NCBI GenBank assembly: GCA_023457495.1
Contig: JAEWLQ010000113.1
Location: 124,001-188,000, forward strand
Origin: Pseudomonadota bacterium
GTDB taxonomy: Bacteria > Pseudomonadota > Gammaproteobacteria > Steroidobacterales > Steroidobacteraceae
Direction of reading: 5' to 3'
DNA length: 64,000 nucleotides
Shown here one piece after another: positions 26,381 through 34,246 of the stretch. The notes under the pieces were generated by a model. The model searched no databases. It worked only from the letters and a program-made list of their open reading frames with translations, and was not told the DNA's origin. The position numbers and the translations under genes are program-made. Each line of letters starts with the position of its first letter. The stretch's first letter is position 1.

Positions 26381-27502
26381 TTAGTTGATCGTCACTCGGA
26401 AGCGCACGACGGCGATTTCCGCCGCGGTGGAACCCGGGTTGATGACACCCGCCGCGGCCGACGGCGAGTTGATCGCACCGCCCGCGACGTAAGGCATCAC
26501 GCCGGCCACGTCCGAGACCGCCACGCCGTTCAAAGTGGTCGAACCCGCGACATAGCTCGTGTTGGCCGGAATGGCCTCGAGCAGGCTCGCGCCGCTCGTG
26601 ACGAGACCGTTGTTCTGCACCGTGATGGTGTATTCGACGGTCGCGCCCGGAATCGCCTTGGCCTGGCCCGGAGCACTGAAGCCGTCGCTGATCACCGCGG
26701 CCGACTTCGTCACCGTGAGCGTGCCCACGAAGTACTGGTCGTACGCGAAGCTCACGCCGTCATTGGCGACGTTGCCGTCGCTGTTTCCGGTCTCGGCGAA
26801 CACCACGTCGACCACGGCCGGATCGTCCGCGGTGGCGGTCGCCGCTTCGAACGTCGTGCCGTTCGACGCATCCGTCGTCGGACGAACCACCAGGCGGATG
26901 GTCGACGCCGTCGCGTTCGCGGCCGCGGCCGGCGTATCCGCCAGCACGAACACGTACGCGCAGGCGTCTTCGCCGAGCTGCTCGATATAGCTCTGCGTTT
27001 CACCCGCATAGGCCGGGGTCGTCATGGTCGCGGTGGAACAGGCGGCCCCAGACACTCGCGTGCTGAAGTTCTGCATGTCGAATGCGTCCGCACGGCCGAA
27101 CAGGTTGGCCAGCGGGTTCAGGTTGTCGGCCGAAAGGCCGAAATCCTGCGCACCGTTGCTGGTGTTCGTCACGCGAAACACCGTCACGACGTTGGTGAGG
27201 CCGGGGCTCGAGACGGTCGCGACGCCGTTGGTTTCTTCGGCGACGAACATCAGGCGCTTGTCGACCTTGAACGAAGTATCGGCACCGCCACCCGCGCCGG
27301 GCGCGGAATTGCCCGTCGGGGATGAACGAATGACCGTTTGCGGCACGCCGCTGACGCTGTAGTTGACGCTGGCCCGGTTGGTGATGTCCGTATCGAAGTT
27401 GGTGTCGGTGCCGGCCGCGAATGCGGACGGCGCCCCACCTACCAGGCTCAGCGCGACGACAGCGAGACCGACTCGCCGCATCTGCTGATTGAACGATTGC
27501 AT
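26381..27502 (-). CDS. Secreted DUF11-like protein
   Basis: A 373-residue exported protein. AGGAG precedes ATG 27502; the signal peptide runs MQSFNQQMRRVGLAVVALSL to SAFA. The mature N-terminus has the module TDITNRASVNYSVSGVPQTV, also found in the giant protein and the 28 kb gene. The middle contains two cysteines (AACST, EDACAY) that may pair. The C-terminal third is a DUF11-type domain (LTVTKSAAVISDGFS, GATVEYTITVQNNG, AIPANTSYVAGSTTLNG) and the chain ends FRVTIN. It is the third gene of the operon and its stop codon touches the ATG of the giant gene. Likely a partner of that protein at the cell surface. Confidence 0.78.
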   Translation of the reverse strand: MQSFNQQMRRVGLAVVALSLVGGAPSAFAAGTDTNFDTDITNRASVNYSVSGVPQTVIRSSPTGNSAPGAGGGADTSFKVDKRLMFVAEETNGVATVSSPGLTNVVTVFRVTNTSNGAQDFGLSADNLNPLANLFGRADAFDMQNFSTRVSGAACSTATMTTPAYAGETQSYIEQLGEDACAYVFVLADTPAAAANATASTIRLVVRPTTDASNGTTFEAATATADDPAVVDVVFAETGNSDGNVANDGVSFAYDQYFVGTLTVTKSAAVISDGFSAPGQAKAIPGATVEYTITVQNNGLVTSGASLLEAIPANTSYVAGSTTLNGVAVSDVAGVMPYVAGGAINSPSAAAGVINPGSTAAEIAVVRFRVTIN

Positions 27503-27541
27503 GGGTACTCCTCTCTCTTGAAACAAACTACTCAAACGAAA

Positions 27542-28036
27542 CTAGTTCAGCACCGCGCGGAAACGCGCGAACGCCGAGGCGCCGGGCTGCAACGCATCCC
27601 GGAACACCCAGCGGATGTGCCGGTATTCGTCGGCGCGCGCCTTGCGCGTCGCGCCGTTCTCCTCGACGGTGAGCTGGCCGTCGGCGGCAAAAGTCCTGCC
27701 GTCGAGCGAATAACTGATGTCGCTGCCCGGACCCGTCGCGGAGTTCGCGACGTAGGTCATGTGGGCCGGCACCGCGTTGTTGATGACCGCGTTGTCCGCC
27801 GCCTGCTTGCAGACGTTGTTGGCCGTGATGGTCCAGACCACTTCCGAGCCGGGCACGACCTTGCCCGCCGGGACGAGCTTCTTCGTCTTCTCACCCTTCT
27901 CGTTCAGGACTTCCTGTTCGATCTCGGCCGTCGACTTGAGGACGATGCAGCCCTCCGCCTGCGCCATGGCCTGCGAACCGGCCGCGCATGCGACGAGCGC
28001 GGCGAGGGCGAAAAATTTCCTGATCCCCGAATTCAT
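27542..28036 (-). CDS. Short secreted DUF11-like protein
   Basis: A 164-residue exported protein with AAGGAGA before ATG 28036 and a signal peptide (MNSGIRKFFALAALVACAAG to AMAQ). The mature part is a single DUF11-type domain: IVLKSTAEIEQEVLNEKGEK, VVPGSEVVWTITANNVC, NNAVPAHMTYVANSATGPGS, ending FARFRAVLN. Two cysteines (EGCIV and NNVCK) could form a disulfide. It sits 32 bp after the 28 kb gene and 39 bp before the 26 kb gene, clearly in one operon. The single-domain build suggests a subunit rather than an enzyme. Confidence 0.78.
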   Translation of the reverse strand: MNSGIRKFFALAALVACAAGSQAMAQAEGCIVLKSTAEIEQEVLNEKGEKTKKLVPAGKVVPGSEVVWTITANNVCKQAADNAVINNAVPAHMTYVANSATGPGSDISYSLDGRTFAADGQLTVEENGATRKARADEYRHIRWVFRDALQPGASAFARFRAVLN

Positions 28037-28068
28037 CTGTGTCTCCTTCACGACGGACTTCCCGGTGT

Positions 28069-29055
28069 TCAATTGATGGTCACGGCGAACTCGATCGTTT
28101 GTGATCCGCCCGCCTGGGTGAGGGTGCCGAGCGCCACGCGCACGCGTGCCGCCGGTGTGGTTTCGTAGGCGCCGGCATCGGCGTCCGCGCCGTCGCTGAG
28201 CGCGATGCTGTTGAGGCGCAGCGAGCCCGGCACGTAGCTGGTGCTCGCCGGGATGTCATCGCTGAAGACCGTGTTCGACGCCGAGCCCGTGCCCGTCGCG
28301 CTCACGACGACCGTGTAAGTGACGCGCGCGCCCGGGACCGGATGATCGGTGCCGAACGGATCGAGCACGGCCTGGCTCTTCACCGCGCTCACGGTGACTC
28401 CCGCGACCAGGTATTCGCCCACGCCGATGGCGCGCGCGCGCGTCGTGCCGACGACCGCGAAGGTGTTGCCCGCGCCCATGTTCACGAAGGCCGTACCCGG
28501 ATCGCCGCTGCCGGTGCGCGCCTCGGCGATGAGATACGAGCGACCGATGTTGCCGTCGACCACCGACACCGGGATGTCGTTGACGACGAAGACGTACACG
28601 AACGCATCTGCGTCGAGGGCCGGATCGTTGCTGCCGTTGTAGATGGTGTCGGCGGGCGTCAGCGTGCCGCTGCCGTCGGTGTCGAGGTAGATAGACGGGG
28701 TGGCGGCGGACGGGTCGAAGTTGTCGCCCGCGACCGCGTTGTCGAGCACCAGGGCGAAGGTTTCGGGGCCGTTGCCCGTGTTCGTCACGCGGAAGCGCAG
28801 CACCTGCGTGGCCGCACCGGGCGCAACCGGCAGCGCCGCGGCGGGCGCGGTCACGACGACATCGAGAATCTCGGCGACCGTGACGCTGACGGTGGTCGAC
28901 GTTGCATTCGCATTGACCGCGCCGATGCTGTAACTGACGGACGCAGTACTATCGATATTGGTGCCGGCGGCCACGCCGACGGCGTGCGCGGGAATAGCCA
29001 GGGCGCAGGCAAGCACGATCGAGCCGGCGCAAGCCGAAGCCCGTAGGGAAAACAC
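28069..29055 (-). CDS. Secreted DUF11-like protein, first gene of the surface operon
   Basis: A 328-residue exported protein. It starts at GTG 29055, preceded by GGAGGAG, with the signal peptide FSLRASACAGSIVLACALAI to PAHA. The mature N-terminus carries the module AGTNIDSTASVSYSIGA. A middle beta-domain contains acidic, calcium-like loops (IYLDTDGSGTLTPADTIYNG). The last 110 residues are a DUF11 domain (TVSAVKSQAVLDPFG, PGARVTYTVVVSATG, DIPASTSYVPGSLRLNSIA) and the protein ends EFAVTIN. Upstream ATG 29139 would bury the signal peptide. It heads a four-gene operon ending with the 1993-residue protein. Confidence 0.8.
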   Translation of the reverse strand: MFSLRASACAGSIVLACALAIPAHAVGVAAGTNIDSTASVSYSIGAVNANATSTTVSVTVAEILDVVVTAPAAALPVAPGAATQVLRFRVTNTGNGPETFALVLDNAVAGDNFDPSAATPSIYLDTDGSGTLTPADTIYNGSNDPALDADAFVYVFVVNDIPVSVVDGNIGRSYLIAEARTGSGDPGTAFVNMGAGNTFAVVGTTRARAIGVGEYLVAGVTVSAVKSQAVLDPFGTDHPVPGARVTYTVVVSATGTGSASNTVFSDDIPASTSYVPGSLRLNSIALSDGADADAGAYETTPAARVRVALGTLTQAGGSQTIEFAVTIN

Positions 29056-29220
29056 GTTGATTACTCCTCCGAATCCTCGAGTCCCGATCGCGCTTCCACC
29101 CGGGACCGACTCCGGATGGAAGCGCCAAACCCATGTCACTCACGGGTTAGGGCTCTCGCTGCCATGCATAATAGGAATGGAAGCCCCTAGGGCCCTGTGA
29201 TTGGAATCACGCGGACCCTG

Positions 29221-29249
29221 TCGCCACTGGGATACAGATCACATATAAC
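29221..29249 (+). promoter_or_regulatory. Predicted sigma-70 promoter of the PHA operon
   Basis: TCGCCA (29221-29226, 4/6 to TTGACA) and TATAAC (29244-29249) with a 17-bp spacer, about 25 bp before phaC, whose ATG has GGAG at the right distance. The other half of this 218-bp divergent gap has a possible -10 (TATTAT, minus strand, 29168-29173) for the surface operon and a CCCTAGGG palindrome at 29185-29192. Confidence 0.5.
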
Positions 29250-29273
29250 GACGACGGTCCTCCGGAGACATCC

Positions 29274-31046
29274 ATGGCAGGCAGGAAAAATCGCTCGGGC
29301 CGCGAAAAAACAACGGAAATCAGCCCTCGTGGAGCCGATTCGGACGCCGCGGCCGATAGGGAGAGTCAGCCGGAGCTCGAACGAGACGCTGCGACCGACG
29401 CCGCCGAACAGATCCTCGGGGCGAATCCCTTGTTAGGGCTGGACCGGGACGAGTTGCTGGATGCCGCCCGCCGGCTGTTGAGACTGATGACGCTGAAACC
29501 GCAGGTACTCGTCGAAGAGAACCTGGCTTTCGGTCGCGAGCTCGTGTCCATCGCCCTGGGGAATTCGAAGGTCGCCGCGGATCCGCGCGACCGCCGTTTC
29601 AGTCACGCGGTCTGGCAGAAGAGCGGCTACTACAAGCGGCTCATGCAAGGCTTCGTCGCGTGGCGCGACATGCTGAACCGCGTGCTCGATCGCGCGGACA
29701 CCACCACGGACGATCGCGAGCGCGCGCGGTTCGTGTTGCAACTCTTCACCGAATCGTTCGCGCCGACCAACTCGCCGCTGGGCAATCCCGGCGCCCTGCA
29801 GCGCCTCACCGAAACACGCGGCAAGAGTGTGTTGTGGGGCCTGCAGAATTTCGTCGACGACCTGCTGAACAACGCGGGCATGCCGCGCCAGGTGGACGAG
29901 CGGAAATTCCAGGTCGGCGGCAATCTCGCGACGACGCCCGGCGCCGTCGTTCATCGCGGCGAAGTGTTCGAGCTCATCCAGTACGCGCCGCAAACCCCCA
30001 ACGTCCAGCGCCGCCCGCTGATCATCGTGCCGCCGCAGATCAACAAGTTCTACGCGACGGACCTGGCGCCGGGGCGCAGCTTCGCCGAGTTCGCCGTGCA
30101 GCATGGCATCCAGACGTTCTGCATCAGCTGGCGCAATCCGACCGCCGCGCAGCGCGACTGGAACATGGAAACGTACCTCACGGCCTGCAAGCAGGCGATC
30201 GACATCGCCTGCGAAATCACCGGCGCCGACCGGGTCAACACGATGGCGGCCTGCGCGGGCGGGTTCACGCTCGCGACGCTGCTCGGACACCTCGCCGCCA
30301 CCGGCGAAACGAAAGTCGCGAGCGCCACCCTGCTCGTCACCGTGCTCGACACCTCGGCGCCCACCTTGTTAGGCCAGTTCGCGTCGCGTTCGGGCGTCGC
30401 GGCGACGATCAAGAAATCCCGCCACGTCGGCGTGCTCGAGGGCAGCGAGATGGCGCGCGTGTTCGCCTGGCTGCGTCCCAACGACCTCGTGTGGCTGTTC
30501 GTCGCGAACAACTGGGTCATGGGAAACCGGCCTCCGGCCTTCGACATCCTCTACTGGAATTCGGATACCACGCGGCTCCCCGCGGAATTCCATGCGGACC
30601 TGCTGAAGATGTTCATGGACAATCCGCTCGCGCAACCCGATGGCATCGAGGCGCTCGGCACCCGCATCGACATGTCGAAGGTGGACGTGCCCGCGTACGT
30701 CGTCGCCGGCGTGACCGACCACATCACCCCGTGGCAGGCCTGTTACCAGTCGAAGAACGTCCTCAAGGGAAAGATCGATTTCGTGTTGTCCTCGAGCGGC
30801 CACATCCAGAGCATCGTTAACCCGCCCACCAATCCGAAGGCGAAGTATTTCCTCAATGCCGAACTACCCGAGGATGCGGAGGCGTGGCGGGCCGGCGCCA
30901 CCGAACACGCGGGCAGCTGGTGGGATCACTGGAGCGCGTGGTATCGGCAGCATGGCGATGGCGAAGTGCCGGCGCCGCAATCGTTGGGCAGTGCGCGGCA
31001 TCCGGCCGGTGATCCGGCGCCGGGGCGATTCGTCCATCAACGATGA
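29274..31046 (+). CDS. phaC: Poly(3-hydroxyalkanoate) synthase PhaC, class II-like
   Basis: Polymerises 3-hydroxyacyl-CoA into PHA at granule surfaces, 590 residues. The core matches class II synthases (PQINKFYATDLAPGRSFAEF, ISWRNPTAAQRDW). Catalytic residues: Cys 327, Asp 482 in GVTDHITPW, His 510 in SSSGHIQSIVNPP. The lipase-like box is AACAGG, so the first glycine of the usual G-x-C-x-G is alanine here. The first 45 residues are polar and disordered. It overlaps phaZ by 4 bp (ATGA). Two very rare TTA leucine codons both occur inside the word TTGTTAGG (29430 and 30366). Confidence 0.93.
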   Translation: MAGRKNRSGREKTTEISPRGADSDAAADRESQPELERDAATDAAEQILGANPLLGLDRDELLDAARRLLRLMTLKPQVLVEENLAFGRELVSIALGNSKVAADPRDRRFSHAVWQKSGYYKRLMQGFVAWRDMLNRVLDRADTTTDDRERARFVLQLFTESFAPTNSPLGNPGALQRLTETRGKSVLWGLQNFVDDLLNNAGMPRQVDERKFQVGGNLATTPGAVVHRGEVFELIQYAPQTPNVQRRPLIIVPPQINKFYATDLAPGRSFAEFAVQHGIQTFCISWRNPTAAQRDWNMETYLTACKQAIDIACEITGADRVNTMAACAGGFTLATLLGHLAATGETKVASATLLVTVLDTSAPTLLGQFASRSGVAATIKKSRHVGVLEGSEMARVFAWLRPNDLVWLFVANNWVMGNRPPAFDILYWNSDTTRLPAEFHADLLKMFMDNPLAQPDGIEALGTRIDMSKVDVPAYVVAGVTDHITPWQACYQSKNVLKGKIDFVLSSSGHIQSIVNPPTNPKAKYFLNAELPEDAEAWRAGATEHAGSWWDHWSAWYRQHGDGEVPAPQSLGSARHPAGDPAPGRFVHQR

Positions 31047-31873
31047 GTGCTCCCCAGGTCGAATACGTCGAGGTCGATGGCGTGCATCTGCGAGTCGCGA
31101 CCCAGCCGGGCCGCGCGGAGCCGCCCCTGCTGCTGTTCAATGGGATCGGCGCGAATCTCGAATTGTGCTTTCCGTTCATGGAAGCCATGGCCGGGCGCGA
31201 GATCGTGATCTTCGACGTGCCGGGCGTGGGCCGATCGCAGATGAGCTGGCGACCGCGCCGCTTTTCCGGGCTCGCGCGGCTCGCGCGCAAGCTACTCGAC
31301 CGTCTCGGTTACCGCGTCGTGGACGTCATCGGTGTTTCCTGGGGCGGCGCGCTCGCGCAGCAGTTCGCGCGGCAGTATCCGGATCGATGCCGGCGGCTGG
31401 TCCTGGCGGCGACCTCGCCGGGCGCGGTCATGGTGCCGGGCCGGCCCTCGGCGTTGTCGAAGATGATCACGCCCAGGCGTTACCTTTCTCCCACCTACAT
31501 GCAGAAGGCGGCCGGCGACATCTACGGGGGCGAGGCGCGCCGCGATCCCAAGCTGATGTCCGCGCACACGGCGCGCATCATCGCGCCGCAGTTCATGGGG
31601 TACGTGTATCAGCTCATGGCCGGCATGGGCTGGACCAGCATTCACTGGCTCCACAAGATCCGCCAGCCGACGCTGGTCATGGCGGGCGCCGACGATCCGC
31701 TGGTACCACCCGTGAACTCACGGATCATCTCGCTGCTGATCCCTAACAATCGGCTATTCGTCGTGCCCGGCGGCGGACACCTGTTCATGCTCCATTCGCT
31801 CGACAAGGTCGTTCCCGTCATCCGCCGCTTCCTGGATTCGGAAGCCCCTCTGGATGGGCCGCTCCCTGATTGA
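31043..31873 (+). CDS. phaZ: Intracellular medium-chain PHA depolymerase PhaZ
   Basis: An alpha/beta hydrolase that mobilises stored PHA, 276 residues. It matches pseudomonad PhaZ closely in several blocks: LLFNGIGANLELCFPF, FDVPGVGRSQ, the nucleophile elbow VIGVSWGGALAQQFARQYPD (Ser 99), AATSPGAVMVPGRP, and GWTSIHWLHKIRQPTLVMAG with the acid residue in GADDPLVPP. The catalytic His is in GGGHLF. Coupled to phaC by a 4-bp overlap, as in the mcl-PHA operon of pseudomonads, but without a second synthase after it. Confidence 0.93.
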   Translation: MSAPQVEYVEVDGVHLRVATQPGRAEPPLLLFNGIGANLELCFPFMEAMAGREIVIFDVPGVGRSQMSWRPRRFSGLARLARKLLDRLGYRVVDVIGVSWGGALAQQFARQYPDRCRRLVLAATSPGAVMVPGRPSALSKMITPRRYLSPTYMQKAAGDIYGGEARRDPKLMSAHTARIIAPQFMGYVYQLMAGMGWTSIHWLHKIRQPTLVMAGADDPLVPPVNSRIISLLIPNNRLFVVPGGGHLFMLHSLDKVVPVIRRFLDSEAPLDGPLPD

Positions 31874-31937
31874 CTCCGCGCGGAACCCGTCGTTATGCTG
31901 CGCCGCGTCATTGCTGCAGAGCAGCACAGGAGAGTCC

Positions 31938-32297
31938 ATGAATTTTCAGGAAAAAGTGCTCGAAGTCGCCACGGATCTGGGATCGCGCTCGCTCGCCCTC
32001 GCTCAATTGGCCCTGGACGCCGGCCGGGTTCGGGCCCGGGACGCCGCCCGGCGCGCCGCCATCGTGCAGGGTTCGCTCGGCGTGAGCGGACGCGAGCTCA
32101 ACAAGGTCGTCCGACGTCATGCCGCGCGCTTCGTGAAGGAAAACGTCACGATCGCGCGCGCCGCCGGCAACGATGTCTCGGCGATCGCGCGGGACACCTA
32201 CGCGAGCTTCACGAAGTCTGGTGACAAGAAACAGGTTTCGCCGACCCGCAAATCCGCGACCTCCCGCAAGCGCAGCCGCGCGAAGATTTCCCGGTAA
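31938..32297 (+). CDS. Phasin-like granule-associated protein
   Basis: A 119-residue protein 64 bp after phaZ, with AGGAGAG before ATG 31938. An amphipathic helical region (NFQEKVLEVATDLGSRSLAL through TIARAAGNDVSAIARDTYAS) is followed by a lysine/arginine-rich tail (TRKSATSRKRSRAKISR). Position and build fit the PhaI/PhaF family: a phasin helix that coats the granule plus a short basic tail that could touch DNA, though the tail lacks the long AAKP repeats of PhaF. The call rests on context and composition. A strong terminator follows. Confidence 0.68.
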   Translation: MNFQEKVLEVATDLGSRSLALAQLALDAGRVRARDAARRAAIVQGSLGVSGRELNKVVRRHAARFVKENVTIARAAGNDVSAIARDTYASFTKSGDKKQVSPTRKSATSRKRSRAKISR

Positions 32298-32303
32298 TTC
32301 TGG

Positions 32304-32331
32304 GCGCGCCCCGGCATGGGGCGCGCTTTTT
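32304..32331 (+). terminator. Rho-independent terminator of the PHA operon
   Basis: A perfect 9-bp stem, GCGCGCCCC / GGGGCGCGC, with the 5-nt loop GGCAT, followed immediately by five T. It lies 7 bp after the stop of the phasin-like gene. Confidence 0.9.
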
Positions 32332-32413
32332 CGCGCCTAACAGCCCCGGAATTTCAGATATGACAGGCTGTTAGCGTTAACACCGATTCCACGGACGATC
32401 GCGAGTTCGCCGC

Positions 32414-32419
32414 TATACT
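32414..32419 (+). promoter_or_regulatory. Predicted -10 element of pckG
   Basis: TATACT lies 41 bp before the pckG ATG. No convincing -35 hexamer is present at 16-18 bp, so an activator may be needed. A GAGGA ribosome site precedes the ATG. Confidence 0.4.
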
Positions 32420-32460
32420 CCATTGTCTCGCCCGGACAGGCAGACAATCTGAGGACTGCA

Positions 32461-34239
32461 ATGGCAACAGCGCCGATCTCGTTCGCTGGACTTCCCGATA
32501 TTTCCCCATCGGTTGCCGAGTGGGTCGAATCGGTGCGGCGCCTGACGACTCCCGACAAGGTTCACTGGTGCGACGGCTCGCCCGCCGAACTCAATCGCCT
32601 CAAGCGGTCGCTAGAGAAGACCGGCGAGCTCAAGCCGCTCAACCCCGATACCTTCCCTAACTGCCACATCGCCTACTCGCACCCGTCGGACGTCGCGCGT
32701 GTCGAGCACCTGACCTTCATCTGCACCCGCAATCGCGAGGATGCGGGCCCTAACAACAACTGGATGGCTCCGGACGAAGCGCACGCCCGGATGCGCGAGC
32801 TGTTCAAGGGCTGCATGAAGGGTCGCACGCTGTACGTGGTCCCGTATTGCATGGGCCCCATCGATTCGCCCTATTCGCGCTGCGGCGTCGAAATCACCGA
32901 CAGCGCCTACGTGGTGGTCAACATGGCCATCATGACGCGCATGGGGCGGCCGGCGCTGGAACGCATCGCACGCGAGGGCGGGAAGTTCGTCAAGGGACTG
33001 CACTCGGTCGGCGAGCTCGATCCGGACCGCCGCTTCATCATGCATTTCCCCGAAGAGCTCTCGATCGAGAGTTTCGGGTCCGGCTATGGCGGCAACGCCC
33101 TGCTCGGCAAGAAATGCCACGCACTGCGCATCGCGAGCTGGCAGGCACGCAACGAGGGCTGGCTCGCGGAACACATGCTCATCGTCGGCCTCGAGAGTCC
33201 GCAGGGGGAAACGCATTACGTCGCCGCCGCGTTCCCGTCCGCCTGCGGCAAGACGAATCTCGCGATGCTGATTCCGCCGGATTCGATGCCGGGGTGGAAG
33301 GTCTGGACGGTGGGCGACGACATCGCCTGGCTGCATCCGGGACCGGACGGACGCCTGTACGCGATCAATCCGGAGGCGGGATATTTCGGCGTGGCGCCCG
33401 GCACCAATCGCGCCACGAATCGCAACGCGTTCGACATGATCCATCGCGACACGCTGTTCACCAATGTCGCGCTGACCGCGGACAACGAGCCGTGGTGGGA
33501 GGGTCGCAGGCTCAACAAGCCCGTCCTCGACTGGCAAGGCAAGCCGTATGACCCCGCCAGCGGCGTCTCCGCGCACCCGAACTCGCGCTTCACGGTGTCC
33601 GCGAAGGTCAATCCTATCTACTCGCCGCATTCCGAGGATCCGCAGGGGGTACCGATCTCCGCGTTGATCTTCGGCGGGCGACGCCGGGAAGTCGCGCCGC
33701 TCGTGTACGAGGCCCGCAGCTGGCAACACGGCGTGCTGGTCGGCGCCTCCGTCGCATCCGAGACCACCGCGGCGGCCACCGGCGCCGTCGGCGTCGTGCG
33801 CCGGGATCCGATGGCGATGAAACCGTTCGCCGGCTACAACTTCGGCGACTACTGGCGGCATTGGCTCGAGGTGGGCAGTCGCCTGAAGCATCCGCCGCGC
33901 GTGTTCCACGTGAACTGGTTCAGGCGCGACGCCGCGGGCAAGTTCCTGTGGCCGGGCTTCGGCGACAACCTGCGCGTCATGGAGTGGATCATCAAGCGCT
34001 GCACGGGGCGGATCGACGCCGCGGAATCGGCCATCGGCTATCTACCCCGGCCGCAGGACCTCAACCTCGAAGGCGTCGACGTGAGCGAGGCCACGATGCG
34101 CGAACTGCTCGCGGTGCCGGAGGCCGCGTGGCGCAACGAGATCCAGGAGATGCGCGAGTACCTGAAGGAGTTCGGCGACCGCGCGCCGGCGGAAATGACC
34201 GCCGAGCTCGACGCCGTCGAGCGTCGCCTCGGTCAGTAA
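32461..34239 (+). CDS. pckG: Phosphoenolpyruvate carboxykinase (GTP)
   Basis: Converts oxaloacetate and GTP to PEP in gluconeogenesis; cytosolic, 592 residues, normal for the GTP-dependent family. Motifs: the substrate region NNNWMAPDEAHARMRELF, PYCMGPIDSPYSRCGVEITDSAYVV (each quoted part is conserved), the P-loop with reactive cysteine FPSACGKTNLAMLIPP, the metal/guanine site DDIAWL and the GTP-binding NYFRR-like NWFRRDAAGKFLWPGFGDN region. It stands alone between the PHA operon and a convergent cyclase gene 7 bp away. Confidence 0.96.
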   Translation: MATAPISFAGLPDISPSVAEWVESVRRLTTPDKVHWCDGSPAELNRLKRSLEKTGELKPLNPDTFPNCHIAYSHPSDVARVEHLTFICTRNREDAGPNNNWMAPDEAHARMRELFKGCMKGRTLYVVPYCMGPIDSPYSRCGVEITDSAYVVVNMAIMTRMGRPALERIAREGGKFVKGLHSVGELDPDRRFIMHFPEELSIESFGSGYGGNALLGKKCHALRIASWQARNEGWLAEHMLIVGLESPQGETHYVAAAFPSACGKTNLAMLIPPDSMPGWKVWTVGDDIAWLHPGPDGRLYAINPEAGYFGVAPGTNRATNRNAFDMIHRDTLFTNVALTADNEPWWEGRRLNKPVLDWQGKPYDPASGVSAHPNSRFTVSAKVNPIYSPHSEDPQGVPISALIFGGRRREVAPLVYEARSWQHGVLVGASVASETTAAATGAVGVVRRDPMAMKPFAGYNFGDYWRHWLEVGSRLKHPPRVFHVNWFRRDAAGKFLWPGFGDNLRVMEWIIKRCTGRIDAAESAIGYLPRPQDLNLEGVDVSEATMRELLAVPEAAWRNEIQEMREYLKEFGDRAPAEMTAELDAVERRLGQ

Positions 34240-34246
34240 GGAAAAT

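Noticed and set aside
32611..33909. 432-codon minus-strand frame opposite pckG
   Set aside because: Shadow of pckG, whose motifs are unambiguous; no ribosome site or domain.
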